DNA of 16,860 nt from UBA3210 sp963648895 (GTDB taxonomy: Bacteria; Bacillota_I; Bacilli_A; RFN20; CAG-449). Made by a program: the position numbers and the translations under genes. The stretch is from the NCBI GenBank assembly GCA_963648895.1, contig CAVJGK010000018.1:1-16860 (forward strand), given 5' to 3'. Under the pieces are notes generated by a model, which had not been told where the DNA came from, did not search any database, and worked only from the letters and a program-made list of their open reading frames with translations. The first letter of the stretch is position 1. Each line of letters opens with the position of its first letter. Shown in pieces: positions 6,589 through 14,762 of this stretch.

Positions 6589-9000
6589 ATGACAGAAAAT
6601 AATTTACGTTGCGTAGTTACTGGTTTAGGTTTAATTAGCGCAATTGGTAGTAGCGTTGAAGAATGTTGGTCAAACGCTTTAAAATCAGTATCAGGTATTG
6701 CTACTACAACTAGTGTTGATACAAAAGATTGCTATGCATCTTTAGCAGCTGAAGTAAAAGACAATCTTAGCGATGTCGAATCAAAAGAATACATGGATAG
6801 AGTTTCTAAATTATGTATTAAAGCTACAAAAGAAGCTATGGCAGATGCAGGATTAGTCGATTTTAAAGACGATCCAAGAGTCAGTGTTATTATTGGTTCT
6901 TGTGTTGGTGGTGTTGTTTCAATTGAACATTATTATCAACATGGCAAAGATAAAAAAGATATCAAACAAATGCCTATTAGCGCAATTGCATCACAAGTTG
7001 CTGGCTATGTCCATGCAGGTGGTGTAGTTACAAACATCGCTAATGCTTGTGCAGCTGGTACAATTTCTATTTCCTATGCTTGTGATTTAATTAGAGCAGG
7101 TAAAGCAGATATTGTTATCGCTGGTGGTGCTGATGCATTCGCAAGTGTTCCTTATTCTGGCTTCTTAGCTTTACATGCATTAGATTCAAATCCATGCTCA
7201 CCATTCAACCACTGCAAAGGTATTACTCTTGGTGAAGGTTCAGGTATCGTTGTTGTTGAATCTTATGAACATGCTTTAAAAAGAAAAGCAAAAATGTATT
7301 GTGAAGTTTTAGGCTCAGGTGTTTCTAGTGACGCTCACCACATTACAGCTCCAAGAGAAGATGGCGAAGGACAAATGAACGCTATCCGTTGGGCAATGAA
7401 AACTTCTGGTGTTAAAGCTAATGAAATTGGCTACATCAACGCTCATGGTACAGGTACAGCTAAAAATGATAATGCTGAATTCTTATCATTACATACAATC
7501 TTTGATCCAGAAACTGATGATTTAAGTGTTTCATCTACAAAAGCTATGGTTGGCCATTGCTTAGGTGCAGCAGGTGCTATTGAAGCTGTTTTCTCAATCA
7601 AAGCATTAACAACAAATACAGTTCCAGCAACATTAGGTTACAGCGACGAAGATTTAGTCACATTAAAAGAAAAAGCAGGTAAGATTGACTTTGTTCCAAA
7701 TAAAGCACATGAAAAGAAATTAGAAAATGTTATGTCTAACTCATTTGCTTTCGGTGGTAATAACGCTTCAATCATTTTCTCTAAAAATGCAGGTAATGTA
7801 ACTTTACCTTCAAAGAAAGAAAAAGTAGTAGTTACTGGTTTTGGTATTGTTTCTCCATTAGGAAATGGCACACAAAATTACATTGAAAAAGTTAACGCTA
7901 ATGAAACTGTTAACCAAGGCAATGTAAAATCAGTTCTTGATCGTAAAGTTGATTCAAGTTCAATTCCTAACTTATTCGCTCCAATTGGTGTTCCAATGAG
8001 CTTCCATAGAAAACTCGATGTTATTTCATCTATTGAAGTTGCTTCTGGTATCTATGCATTAAAAGATGCTTCTTTAGAAGTAACAGAAGAAAATGCAACA
8101 CGTATTGGTATTGTTGTTGGTACTTCTGAAGGCGCTTTAGGAATGGGTTGTGAATTTGAAGAAGCAATCGCAGAAAAAGGTAATGCAAATGGTAGTGCAT
8201 TCTCATTCCCAAATACTGTTTATAATGCAGCAGGTGGTTATTTATCAATCCAATCAAAAATTAAAGGATATAACGTTACAATCACTAACGGTGCTCAATC
8301 TGGTTTAGCAAGTATTGCTTATGGTATGAACATCATTGAACAAGGCAAAGAAGATGTTATCCTTGCTTCAGGTAGTGATGAAAATATCAATGTTACATCA
8401 GAATTATATACATCATTAGGATATGTCGCAGATAGCTATGTCGAACCATATTCTGGCAATAAAGGCTTTGTCTTAAGTGATGGTGGTATCACTATTGTAT
8501 TAGAAAGTGAAACAAACGCAAATAGCCGTGGAGCAAAGAAATATGCTTATGTTTCAGGTTATGGCATGACACATAAAGATGTAAGCTTTGGTACATTATC
8601 TAATTCTTCATCTGCATTAGATGAAGCAATTTCTCAAGCTTTAGCTCATGCTGGATTAAAAGCAAGTGACATTGACGCTATTGTTGGTTTCGGTAATGGC
8701 TTTGATGTTGTTGATAATGAAGAAATTTCTTCATACAAACGTGTATTTGGTGAAGATTTCACAACTCCAGTTGTTTCTACAAAAGCAAGAACTGGTGAAG
8801 CTAGAGCAGCTTCTGCAGCATTAAATGTTGTCCAAGCATCATTATTATTATCTAATACTATCGACCATGATGACTTTGCTTATGTAAATAGCAATGGAAA
8901 GATGGTTAAGAAAACTCTTAAAGCTGAAGGCTTATCTCATATCTTAGTTACTGCTTATGGATCTGGTGGTTCATATACTGCAGTTATCTTATCTAAATAA
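6589..9000 (+). CDS. Fused ketosynthase-chain-length-factor-like condensing enzyme
   Basis: This 803-residue protein contains two FabF-type ketosynthase folds joined by a linker of about 10 residues (near 402-411). Domain 1 (about 1-401) is a complete condensing enzyme, with Cys154 in NACAAGT, His286 in NAHGTGT, Lys318 in STKA and His323 in VGHCLGAAG. Domain 2 (about 412-803) keeps the fold, including VVVTGFGIVSPLGNG, FPNTVYNAAGG, STKA and a glycine-rich C-terminal strand. In ungapped alignment Cys becomes Ala569 (followed by Gln570), the first His becomes Phe701 and the second becomes Glu737. It therefore cannot act as a ketosynthase itself. Type II polyketide KS-CLF pairs and PfaC of PUFA synthases share this plan. 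An in-frame ATG at 6574 exists, but GAAGGAGA (6576-6583) sits correctly for 6589. It heads the fatty acid operon, where FabF would be expected. Confidence 0.9.
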   Translation: MTENNLRCVVTGLGLISAIGSSVEECWSNALKSVSGIATTTSVDTKDCYASLAAEVKDNLSDVESKEYMDRVSKLCIKATKEAMADAGLVDFKDDPRVSVIIGSCVGGVVSIEHYYQHGKDKKDIKQMPISAIASQVAGYVHAGGVVTNIANACAAGTISISYACDLIRAGKADIVIAGGADAFASVPYSGFLALHALDSNPCSPFNHCKGITLGEGSGIVVVESYEHALKRKAKMYCEVLGSGVSSDAHHITAPREDGEGQMNAIRWAMKTSGVKANEIGYINAHGTGTAKNDNAEFLSLHTIFDPETDDLSVSSTKAMVGHCLGAAGAIEAVFSIKALTTNTVPATLGYSDEDLVTLKEKAGKIDFVPNKAHEKKLENVMSNSFAFGGNNASIIFSKNAGNVTLPSKKEKVVVTGFGIVSPLGNGTQNYIEKVNANETVNQGNVKSVLDRKVDSSSIPNLFAPIGVPMSFHRKLDVISSIEVASGIYALKDASLEVTEENATRIGIVVGTSEGALGMGCEFEEAIAEKGNANGSAFSFPNTVYNAAGGYLSIQSKIKGYNVTITNGAQSGLASIAYGMNIIEQGKEDVILASGSDENINVTSELYTSLGYVADSYVEPYSGNKGFVLSDGGITIVLESETNANSRGAKKYAYVSGYGMTHKDVSFGTLSNSSSALDEAISQALAHAGLKASDIDAIVGFGNGFDVVDNEEISSYKRVFGEDFTTPVVSTKARTGEARAASAALNVVQASLLLSNTIDHDDFAYVNSNGKMVKKTLKAEGLSHILVTAYGSGGSYTAVILSK

Positions 9001-9018
9001 TTTATAAAGGAGAATTTT

Positions 9019-9750
9019 ATGAAAGTTGCAATTGTTACAGGTGCAAGTAAAGGTATTGGCAAAGGCTGTGCCATTAGACTTGCTAAGGATGGTTATTTTG
9101 TTGTCGTTAATTATTCAAGAAGCGATGAATCTGCATTAAAAACATTAGAAGAAATTAAAGCTAATGGTGGCGATGGTATCGTCTATAAAGCTGATGTATC
9201 TAAATTTGATGAAGTCAGCAAAATGATGAAAGAAGTCGCTAAAACATACGGACAAATTGATGTATTAGTCAATAACGCTGGTATTGTTAGAGATGAATTA
9301 TTACTCATGATGACAAAAGAAAATCTTGATGCATGTTATGATTTAAACGTTAAAGGATATTTCTATTGTGCTCAACAAGCAGCTTTAAAAATGTTCCGTA
9401 AGAAAAAAGGTGTTATCATTAATATGTCTTCTGTCTCTGGTAAATTCGCTTTACCAGGACAAAGCGTCTATTCTTCAACTAAAGGTGCAGTCAATTCAAT
9501 GACTCAAACTTTAGCAAAAGAATTAGCCCCTTATGGCATTAGAGTCAATGCGGTCGCTCCTGGATTTATTGAAACAGAAATGTTAGATCATATCCCAGAA
9601 GATAAAAAAGAAGAATATTTAAAGAATATTCCACTTCATAGATTAGGTAAAGTTGAAGATATCGCTGCTTTAGTATCTTTCTTAGCAAGCGATGAATCAA
9701 GTTATATTACTGGTCAAGTAATCACAATGGATGGAGGCTTATCTTTATAA
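9019..9750 (+). CDS. fabG: 3-oxoacyl-ACP reductase
   Basis: FabG reduces 3-ketoacyl-ACP to 3-hydroxyacyl-ACP with NADPH, the step after condensation. This 243-residue short-chain dehydrogenase shows the cofactor-binding TGASKGIG (residues 7-14), NNAG in strand 4, and the catalytic Ser before Tyr151 and Lys155 (YSSTK). The C-terminal PGFIETEM and DGGLSL motifs are typical of FabG. AAAGGAGAA precedes the ATG at good spacing. It begins 18 nt after the KS-CLF stop, and fabZ follows at once. The family contains many other dehydrogenases, but the position in this operon makes FabG very likely. Confidence 0.95.
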   Translation: MKVAIVTGASKGIGKGCAIRLAKDGYFVVVNYSRSDESALKTLEEIKANGGDGIVYKADVSKFDEVSKMMKEVAKTYGQIDVLVNNAGIVRDELLLMMTKENLDACYDLNVKGYFYCAQQAALKMFRKKKGVIINMSSVSGKFALPGQSVYSSTKGAVNSMTQTLAKELAPYGIRVNAVAPGFIETEMLDHIPEDKKEEYLKNIPLHRLGKVEDIAALVSFLASDESSYITGQVITMDGGLSL

Positions 9751-9751
9751 T

Positions 9752-10198
9752 ATGATGAACATTAATGAAATTAATAAAAGAATTAAACAAAGACCTCCTT
9801 TCCAAATGATTGAAAAGGTCTTAGAACTTACTCCAAATGTTGAAGCAACAGGCTTAAAGAATGTATCAGTCAATGAACCATATTTCATGGGCCATTTCCC
9901 TGATAATCCTATTATGCCAGGAGTATTAATCATTGAATCATGCGCTCAATTATGTTCACTTGTAATTGAATCTGATGGTTCAGATGCTGATCTTATTTAC
10001 GTCTTATTAAAAGTTGATAACTTTAAATTTATTAAACCAGTTATCCCAGGTGATACATTAATTATTAATGTTAAGAAATCTAAAACTATGGGACCATTAA
10101 CTTCCTTTGATGCAGTAGTTAAAGTAAACGATGTTATTTATTCAAAAGGATCTATGACATTTACTGCCGTCAAGAAAGAACAAATCTATGGAAACTAG
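9752..10198 (+). CDS. fabZ: 3-hydroxyacyl-ACP dehydratase
   Basis: FabZ removes water from 3-hydroxyacyl-ACP to give trans-2-enoyl-ACP. This 148-residue hotdog protein has the defining motif GHFPDNPIMPGVLIIES, with catalytic His48 and Glu62. The Glu, rather than the Asp of FabA, argues for FabZ without isomerase activity. The reading frame is open back to 9731, inside fabG, but family length and the usual N terminus favour the ATG at 9752 (or 9755), one base after the fabG stop. GGAGG at 9733-9737 lies 14 nt upstream, somewhat far, so coupling to fabG translation probably helps. Its 3' end overlaps the next gene by 11 nt. Confidence 0.95.
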   Translation: MMNINEINKRIKQRPPFQMIEKVLELTPNVEATGLKNVSVNEPYFMGHFPDNPIMPGVLIIESCAQLCSLVIESDGSDADLIYVLLKVDNFKFIKPVIPGDTLIINVKKSKTMGPLTSFDAVVKVNDVIYSKGSMTFTAVKKEQIYGN

Positions 10199-10928
10199 AA
10201 AAAAGATTGTAGTTATCAATGGTAGTCCTAAAAAAGAAAGAAGTTCTACCATGGTAGTAACTAATGCTTTTTTAAAAGGATTAAACGTAAATAATGATTG
10301 TGATATCGAAATTATTAACGTATCTGATTTAAAAATTACACCATGTTTAGGATGTTTATCTTGCTGGGGAAGAACAGCGGGAGAATGCGTTATTAAAAAC
10401 GATGATGTAAATAGTGTCAAAGAAAAAATTGATGCAGCTGATATAGTTATTAATTCTTATCCTTTATATTTCTTCTCAATGCCTGGTATTAATAAAGTCT
10501 TAACCGATCGTTTATTATCAATGATGTGTACATATGAAGGACAAATTGCTCCTCGTGATGGACAATCATTCCATGGTATTAGAAATCCACGTCCAAATAG
10601 AAAATTTATTATCATTTCTACTTGTGCGTATACTGAAACTGAATTAGCTTATACATCATTATTAAAACAATATGATTGTATTTGCGGTCAAAATAATTAT
10701 TTAGCAATTTTAGTTCCTCAAATGAAGACTTTAGTTGAATTAAATAATCAAAACAAAATTGATAAATTCTTAGAAAAGTTTACTTTAGCTGGACAAGAAT
10801 TTATTCAAAATGGTGTCTTAAGTGAAGATACCAAGATTAAATTATTAAAACCACCTTTTACCACTAGCGCTTATAAAGTATTCTTAAATAACTTTTGGAC
10901 TAGCGAAAGAGAAAAAGGTAAAAAATAG
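10188..10928 (+). CDS. Flavodoxin-fold NAD(P)H-dependent oxidoreductase, iron-sulfur-flavoprotein-like
   Basis: This 246-residue protein belongs to the NADPH-dependent FMN reductase / flavodoxin-like group. VVINGSPKKERSST (residues 8-21) forms the FMN phosphate loop, and AADIVINSYPLYFFSMPG is the conserved second flavin-contact region. Between them lies C53-x2-C56-x2-C59-x7-C67, the compact cysteine pattern of iron-sulfur flavoproteins (Isf), which may hold a 4Fe-4S cluster. Similar spacings also occur in family members of unknown cluster content. The gene overlaps fabZ by 11 nt and is followed by ACP2, so it is embedded in the fatty acid operon at the point where an enoyl-ACP reductase would be expected. 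No FabI, FabK, FabL or FabV is encoded here. An enoyl-reducing or electron-supplying role is a hypothesis only. Confidence 0.85.
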   Translation: METRKKIVVINGSPKKERSSTMVVTNAFLKGLNVNNDCDIEIINVSDLKITPCLGCLSCWGRTAGECVIKNDDVNSVKEKIDAADIVINSYPLYFFSMPGINKVLTDRLLSMMCTYEGQIAPRDGQSFHGIRNPRPNRKFIIISTCAYTETELAYTSLLKQYDCICGQNNYLAILVPQMKTLVELNNQNKIDKFLEKFTLAGQEFIQNGVLSEDTKIKLLKPPFTTSAYKVFLNNFWTSEREKGKK

Positions 10929-10948
10929 ATAGCATAGGAGGCTATATT

Positions 10949-11185
10949 ATGTTTGAAAAGATAAAACAATTATTAATTGAATGTGCGAATGTGGATGAAG
11001 ATAAAATCACCCCTGAAGCTAAATTAAAAGATTTAGGCATTGATAGCCTTTATGCAGTTGAAATGATTCTTGAACTAGAAACTGCATTTTCCATTCAAAT
11101 CGACTATGATGAAATGAAAGAATTAATCACAGTTGATGATGTTGTTAAACTAGTTACAAGAAAAGAAAAGGAGTTAAATGCTTAA
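10949..11185 (+). CDS. acpP: Acyl carrier protein 2, FAS type
   Basis: This 78-residue carrier protein has phosphopantetheine attachment Ser33 in LGIDSLYAVEM and the usual acidic helix II. It is a conventional FAS carrier, carrying growing acyl chains as thioesters. ATAGGAGGCTATATT gives it one of the strongest ribosome sites in the operon, consistent with the high ACP levels fatty acid synthesis needs. It is clearly different from ACP1 in length, in its N terminus and around the attachment site, so it is not a recent duplicate. It sits between the flavoprotein and accB and overlaps accB by 8 nt if accB starts at its first ATG. Confidence 0.94.
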   Translation: MFEKIKQLLIECANVDEDKITPEAKLKDLGIDSLYAVEMILELETAFSIQIDYDEMKELITVDDVVKLVTRKEKELNA

Positions 11186-11609
11186 TATGAAAATCGAAGA
11201 AATTGAAAAGATTGTCAAGATGTTTGAAAAAGCAAATATTACATCTTTAGATATCGAAGTTGATGGTATGAAAATTAAATTGACTAAAACTGAAAATCAA
11301 GTAGGATTAACATCTTCTTCTGACCATGTTAGCGAAAATCCTTCCAATCTAGAAGAAGTAGTTGTCAATGAAAAAGATATCGTTAAATCACCATTAGTTG
11401 GTACTTACCACCAAGCTCAATATCCAGATGCTAAACCATTTGTTGAAGTTGGCTCTAAAGTTAAAAAAGGTGATAAACTATGTATCATTGAAGCAATGAA
11501 AGTTATGAATGAAATTACTGCACCAAAAGATGGAACTGTAAAAGAAATTTATGCTTCTGAAGGTGGAGTAGTTGAATTTGATCAAAAATTATTCTTAATA
11601 GGTGATTAA
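11178..11609 (+). CDS. accB: Biotin carboxyl carrier protein of acetyl-CoA carboxylase
   Basis: AccB carries the biotin that shuttles carboxylate between AccC and AccD-AccA. The N-terminal helix (MKIEEIEKIVKMFEKANI) and a variable acidic linker precede a biotinyl domain with SPLVGTYHQA and the biotinylation motif EAMKVMNE, Lys108 in this numbering. Two starts are possible. 11178 lies 4 nt after AAAGGAG and overlaps acpP by 8 nt. 11187 lies one base after the acpP stop and gives the usual MKIEEI beginning, but is 13 nt from the ribosome site. I use the first, with the second close in likelihood. The biotin ligase that must modify it is encoded later in the same operon. Confidence 0.95.
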   Translation: MLNMKIEEIEKIVKMFEKANITSLDIEVDGMKIKLTKTENQVGLTSSSDHVSENPSNLEEVVVNEKDIVKSPLVGTYHQAQYPDAKPFVEVGSKVKKGDKLCIIEAMKVMNEITAPKDGTVKEIYASEGGVVEFDQKLFLIGD

Positions 11610-11611
11610 TT

Positions 11612-12979
11612 ATGTTTAAGAAAGTATTAATCGCAAATAGAGGAGAAATCGCTGTTAGAATTATTCGTGCTTGTAAAGAAATGGGCATTGCTACAGTCGC
11701 CATTTATTCAAGCGCCGATAAATCTTCTTTACATGTTAAATTGGCTGATGAAGCCATCTGTATTGGTGAAGCTAATTCCACTAATTCATATTTAAACATG
11801 GAAAGAATTCTTTCAGCAGCATGTGTAACAGGATGTGATGCAATCCATCCTGGTTTTGGCTTTTTATCAGAAAACCCATTGTTTGCTAAAATGGTCGAAA
11901 AATGTGGTATTACTTGGATTGGACCTCGCCCAGAAGTTATGGAATTAATGGGAAATAAATCCGAAGCTATTAAATCAATGCGCCAAGCAGGAGTTAGTAT
12001 TGTTCCTGGCTCTTACAAGGCAGTTAAATTAGAAGAAGGTTTAGCGATTGCAAAAGAAATTGGGTTCCCAGTTTTAATTAAAGCTAGTGCTGGAGGCGGT
12101 GGCAAAGGAATTAGAATGGTTGAATCAGAAGCTAAATTTGCCGATATGTATAAAGAAGCAAAAGAAGAAGCAAAGAAATTCTTCGCGAACGATGAATTAT
12201 ACATTGAAAAATTAGTTTTAAATCCTAAGCATGTTGAAGTCCAAGTCGTTGGAGATAAATTTGGGCATTATATTCATTTATTTGAAAGAAATTGCTCCAT
12301 GCAAAGAAGAAAGCAAAAGATGCTTGAAGAAGCACCTTGCCAATCTATTTCTCAAAAATTAAAAAATAAATTATATGAAAATGCTTTAAAAGCAGTTGAA
12401 TTTGTCAAATATGATTCAGTTGGTACAATTGAATTCTTAGTTGATGATAAAGAAAATTTCTATTTTATAGAAATGAATACTCGTGTTCAAGTTGAACATT
12501 CCGTTACTGAAATGGTTACTGGTGTTGATATTATTAAATTAATGATCAAGATTGCCGCGGGTATGAAACTTCCTTATAAACAAGAAGATATTCATTTAAA
12601 CGGATTCGCTATTGAATGTAGAATCAATGCGGAAGATGTTTCAAATGATTTTAGACCTCAAGCTGGTAAGATTAATTTCTTACATTTACCAGGCGGTAAT
12701 GGGGTAAGAGTTGATACACATGTCTTCCCAGGTTATGTGATTCCACCTTATTATGATTCAATGATTTTAAAATTAGTTGTTCTTGGTAAAAACAGACTTG
12801 AAGCAATTAGAAAAATGAGAGTTGCATTAGAAGAATTATTGATTGATGGAGTTCCTACAACTACAGAATTCCATTATATGATTATGCATCATCCAAAGTA
12901 TATTTTAGGAAACTTTAATACTGGCTTTGTTGATGAAACGATAAAGGAGTTAGAACAAAATGCCAGATATATTCGATAA
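11612..12979 (+). CDS. accC: Acetyl-CoA carboxylase, biotin carboxylase subunit
   Basis: AccC uses ATP and bicarbonate to carboxylate the biotin on AccB, the first half-reaction in making malonyl-CoA. The 455-residue length is standard. The N terminus KVLIANRGEIAVRIIRACKE is the family's hallmark. The ATP-grasp glycine loop ASAGGGGKGIRMV lies near residues 162-174, and the catalytic FIEMNTRVQVEHSVTE follows in the second half. It starts 2 nt after accB, with AGGTGAT upstream. Its last 20 nt overlap accD in another frame, a close coupling of the two subunits. Confidence 0.97.
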   Translation: MFKKVLIANRGEIAVRIIRACKEMGIATVAIYSSADKSSLHVKLADEAICIGEANSTNSYLNMERILSAACVTGCDAIHPGFGFLSENPLFAKMVEKCGITWIGPRPEVMELMGNKSEAIKSMRQAGVSIVPGSYKAVKLEEGLAIAKEIGFPVLIKASAGGGGKGIRMVESEAKFADMYKEAKEEAKKFFANDELYIEKLVLNPKHVEVQVVGDKFGHYIHLFERNCSMQRRKQKMLEEAPCQSISQKLKNKLYENALKAVEFVKYDSVGTIEFLVDDKENFYFIEMNTRVQVEHSVTEMVTGVDIIKLMIKIAAGMKLPYKQEDIHLNGFAIECRINAEDVSNDFRPQAGKINFLHLPGGNGVRVDTHVFPGYVIPPYYDSMILKLVVLGKNRLEAIRKMRVALEELLIDGVPTTTEFHYMIMHHPKYILGNFNTGFVDETIKELEQNARYIR

Positions 12980-13835
12980 ACGTAAAGAAGAAATCAAAGA
13001 ATTTAATTCCGTTCTTGCTGATTTACAATTTAGAAAACGTGATGAAAAAACTACTCCTATTCAAGTTCCAGATGGCTTGATGGTCAAATGCCCTTCATGT
13101 CAAAAAACTATCTTAACAGAAGCTTATGCTGAATCTTTATATGTATGTCCAAACTGTGGCTATCATGCACGTTTACACGCAAAAGAACGCTTAAAACAAG
13201 TTATGGATGAAGGCTATGAAGTTTTATTTTCTGATTTACCTGAAAAATATTTAGACTTCCCAACATATGAAGAAAAATTAAATAAAGCGAAAGAAACTGC
13301 TGATATTGATGAATCAATAGTCTGCGTCAAAGGTAGCATTAATGGTATATCTTGTTTAGTTGGTGTTATGGATAGTTTCTTTATGATGGGATCTATGGGT
13401 AGTGTATGTGGCGAAAAAATCGCACTTATGTGTGAAAAAGCATTAAAAGAACAACTACCTTTAATCTTATTTACTTGTTCAGGTGGAGCAAGAATGCAAG
13501 AAGGTATCATTTCTTTATTCCAAATGGCTAAAACTAGCCAAGCAATTGGTAAATTAAGAGAAAAAGAACTTTATATTGCAGTTTTAACAGATCCTACTAC
13601 AGGTGGCGTTAGTGCATCCTTTGCCTCTTTGGCTGATATCACTCTTGCTGAACCTAAAACATTAATTGGTTTTGCAGGTAGAAGAGTCATTGAATCAACT
13701 ATTAAAGAAGTTCTACCAAAAGATTTCCAAACATCAGAATTCTTATTAGATAAAGGATATATTGATAATATTGTTGAAAGAAAGGATATGAAGGTTACGC
13801 TTTATAAGCTATTAAAACTTCATAATTATAGATAA
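12960..13835 (+). CDS. accD: Acetyl-CoA carboxylase, carboxyltransferase beta subunit
   Basis: AccD pairs with AccA to move the carboxyl group from biotin to acetyl-CoA. Near the N terminus is a four-Cys zinc ribbon, C44-x2-C47 and C63-x2-C66, present in most bacterial AccD proteins. The crotonase-fold body includes FTCSGGARMQEGIISLFQMAKT and TTGGVSASFASLAD, which form the acyl-CoA site. At 291 residues it is normal in size. AAGGAG (12944-12949), inside the end of accC, lies 10 nt before the ATG. The 20-nt overlap with accC and 1-nt gap to accA suggest balanced synthesis of the carboxylase subunits. Confidence 0.97.
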   Translation: MPDIFDKRKEEIKEFNSVLADLQFRKRDEKTTPIQVPDGLMVKCPSCQKTILTEAYAESLYVCPNCGYHARLHAKERLKQVMDEGYEVLFSDLPEKYLDFPTYEEKLNKAKETADIDESIVCVKGSINGISCLVGVMDSFFMMGSMGSVCGEKIALMCEKALKEQLPLILFTCSGGARMQEGIISLFQMAKTSQAIGKLREKELYIAVLTDPTTGGVSASFASLADITLAEPKTLIGFAGRRVIESTIKEVLPKDFQTSEFLLDKGYIDNIVERKDMKVTLYKLLKLHNYR

Positions 13836-13836
13836 T

Positions 13837-14751
13837 ATGATACTTGAAGAAAATGAATTAAAAATAGCTCAATTAAAAGAGCAAATAGTTAACCTCGATC
13901 CTTCTGCACCTGAATATGATTCTTTAAAGAAAGAATTAAAACAATTATTACAAGAAACTTATGCTTCTTTAAGTGCATATGATCGAGTCAATATCGCTCG
14001 TAGTGAAAAAAGAATTAAAGCAAAAACATTAATCAATGCTTTAATCGATGATTTTTATGAATTACATGGCGATCAATATTATGGAGATGATGCGGCAATT
14101 ATTGCCGGTGTTGGTTATTTAGGAAAATATCCAGTTACAGTTTTAGCCGAAGCCAAAGGTACAAATACTAAAGAAAATATCAAAAGAAACTTTGGTATGA
14201 CTTCTCCAGAAGGATTTAGAAAAACTTTAAGACTTGCTAAACAAGCAGAAAAGTTTAATCGTCCTATTATTACAATTGTCGATACTTCTGGTGCATATCC
14301 TGGAAAGGGTGCAGAAGAAAGAGGACAAGCTAGAGCTATCGCTAATAACTTAATGGAATTTTCTAAATTAAGAGTTCCAGTTATTGCTATTGTCTTATCT
14401 GAAGGTGGATCTGGAGGAGCTTTAGCATTAACAGTTTCTGATTATATCTACATGTTTGAAAATGCGATATATTCGGTTTTATCTCCAGAAGGTTTTGCAT
14501 CAATTTTATTTAAAAACACTGTTAAAGTAGAAGATGTATGCGAAATTATGAAGATGACTAGTTCCGATTTACTAGATTATAAAATTATTGATGAAATCAT
14601 CAAAGAACCTTTAGGTGGTGTTACTTATATTTCAAAAGAATATGGCACCCAAATAAAGGAAAAACTCATCGCAAAGCTTGAAGAATTAAATGCTTTAAGC
14701 AAAGATGAATTATTAGAAAATAGATTTAATAAATACCGTCATATCGGTTAG
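13837..14751 (+). CDS. accA: Acetyl-CoA carboxylase, carboxyltransferase alpha subunit
   Basis: AccA completes the carboxyltransferase with AccD. The N-terminal helical part (LKEQIVNLDPSAPEYDSLKK) is typical, and the crotonase-fold core shows NFGMTSPEGFRKTLRLAKQAEKF, DTSGAYPGKGAEERGQ and SEGGSGGALALTVSD. At 304 residues it fits the short Firmicutes form. The ATG follows the accD stop by one base, and no Shine-Dalgarno sequence is visible, so translation is probably coupled to accD. This fits the 1:1 need for the two subunits. Confidence 0.97.
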   Translation: MILEENELKIAQLKEQIVNLDPSAPEYDSLKKELKQLLQETYASLSAYDRVNIARSEKRIKAKTLINALIDDFYELHGDQYYGDDAAIIAGVGYLGKYPVTVLAEAKGTNTKENIKRNFGMTSPEGFRKTLRLAKQAEKFNRPIITIVDTSGAYPGKGAEERGQARAIANNLMEFSKLRVPVIAIVLSEGGSGGALALTVSDYIYMFENAIYSVLSPEGFASILFKNTVKVEDVCEIMKMTSSDLLDYKIIDEIIKEPLGGVTYISKEYGTQIKEKLIAKLEELNALSKDELLENRFNKYRHIG

Positions 14752-14762
14752 AAAGGTAACTT

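Noticed and set aside
8030..8257. Minus-strand open frame of 75 codons inside the KS-CLF gene, and similar reverse-strand frames elsewhere
   Set aside because: They lie opposite well-supported genes, have low-complexity translations rich in Leu, His and Tyr, no ribosome site and no recognisable domain. They are shadows of the coding strand.
7815..9000. Second ketosynthase domain as a decayed pseudogene remnant or sequencing artefact
   Set aside because: It has no frameshift or stop over about 390 codons, keeps fold motifs from start to end, and has specific replacements at exactly the three catalytic sites. That is the pattern of a functional non-catalytic partner.
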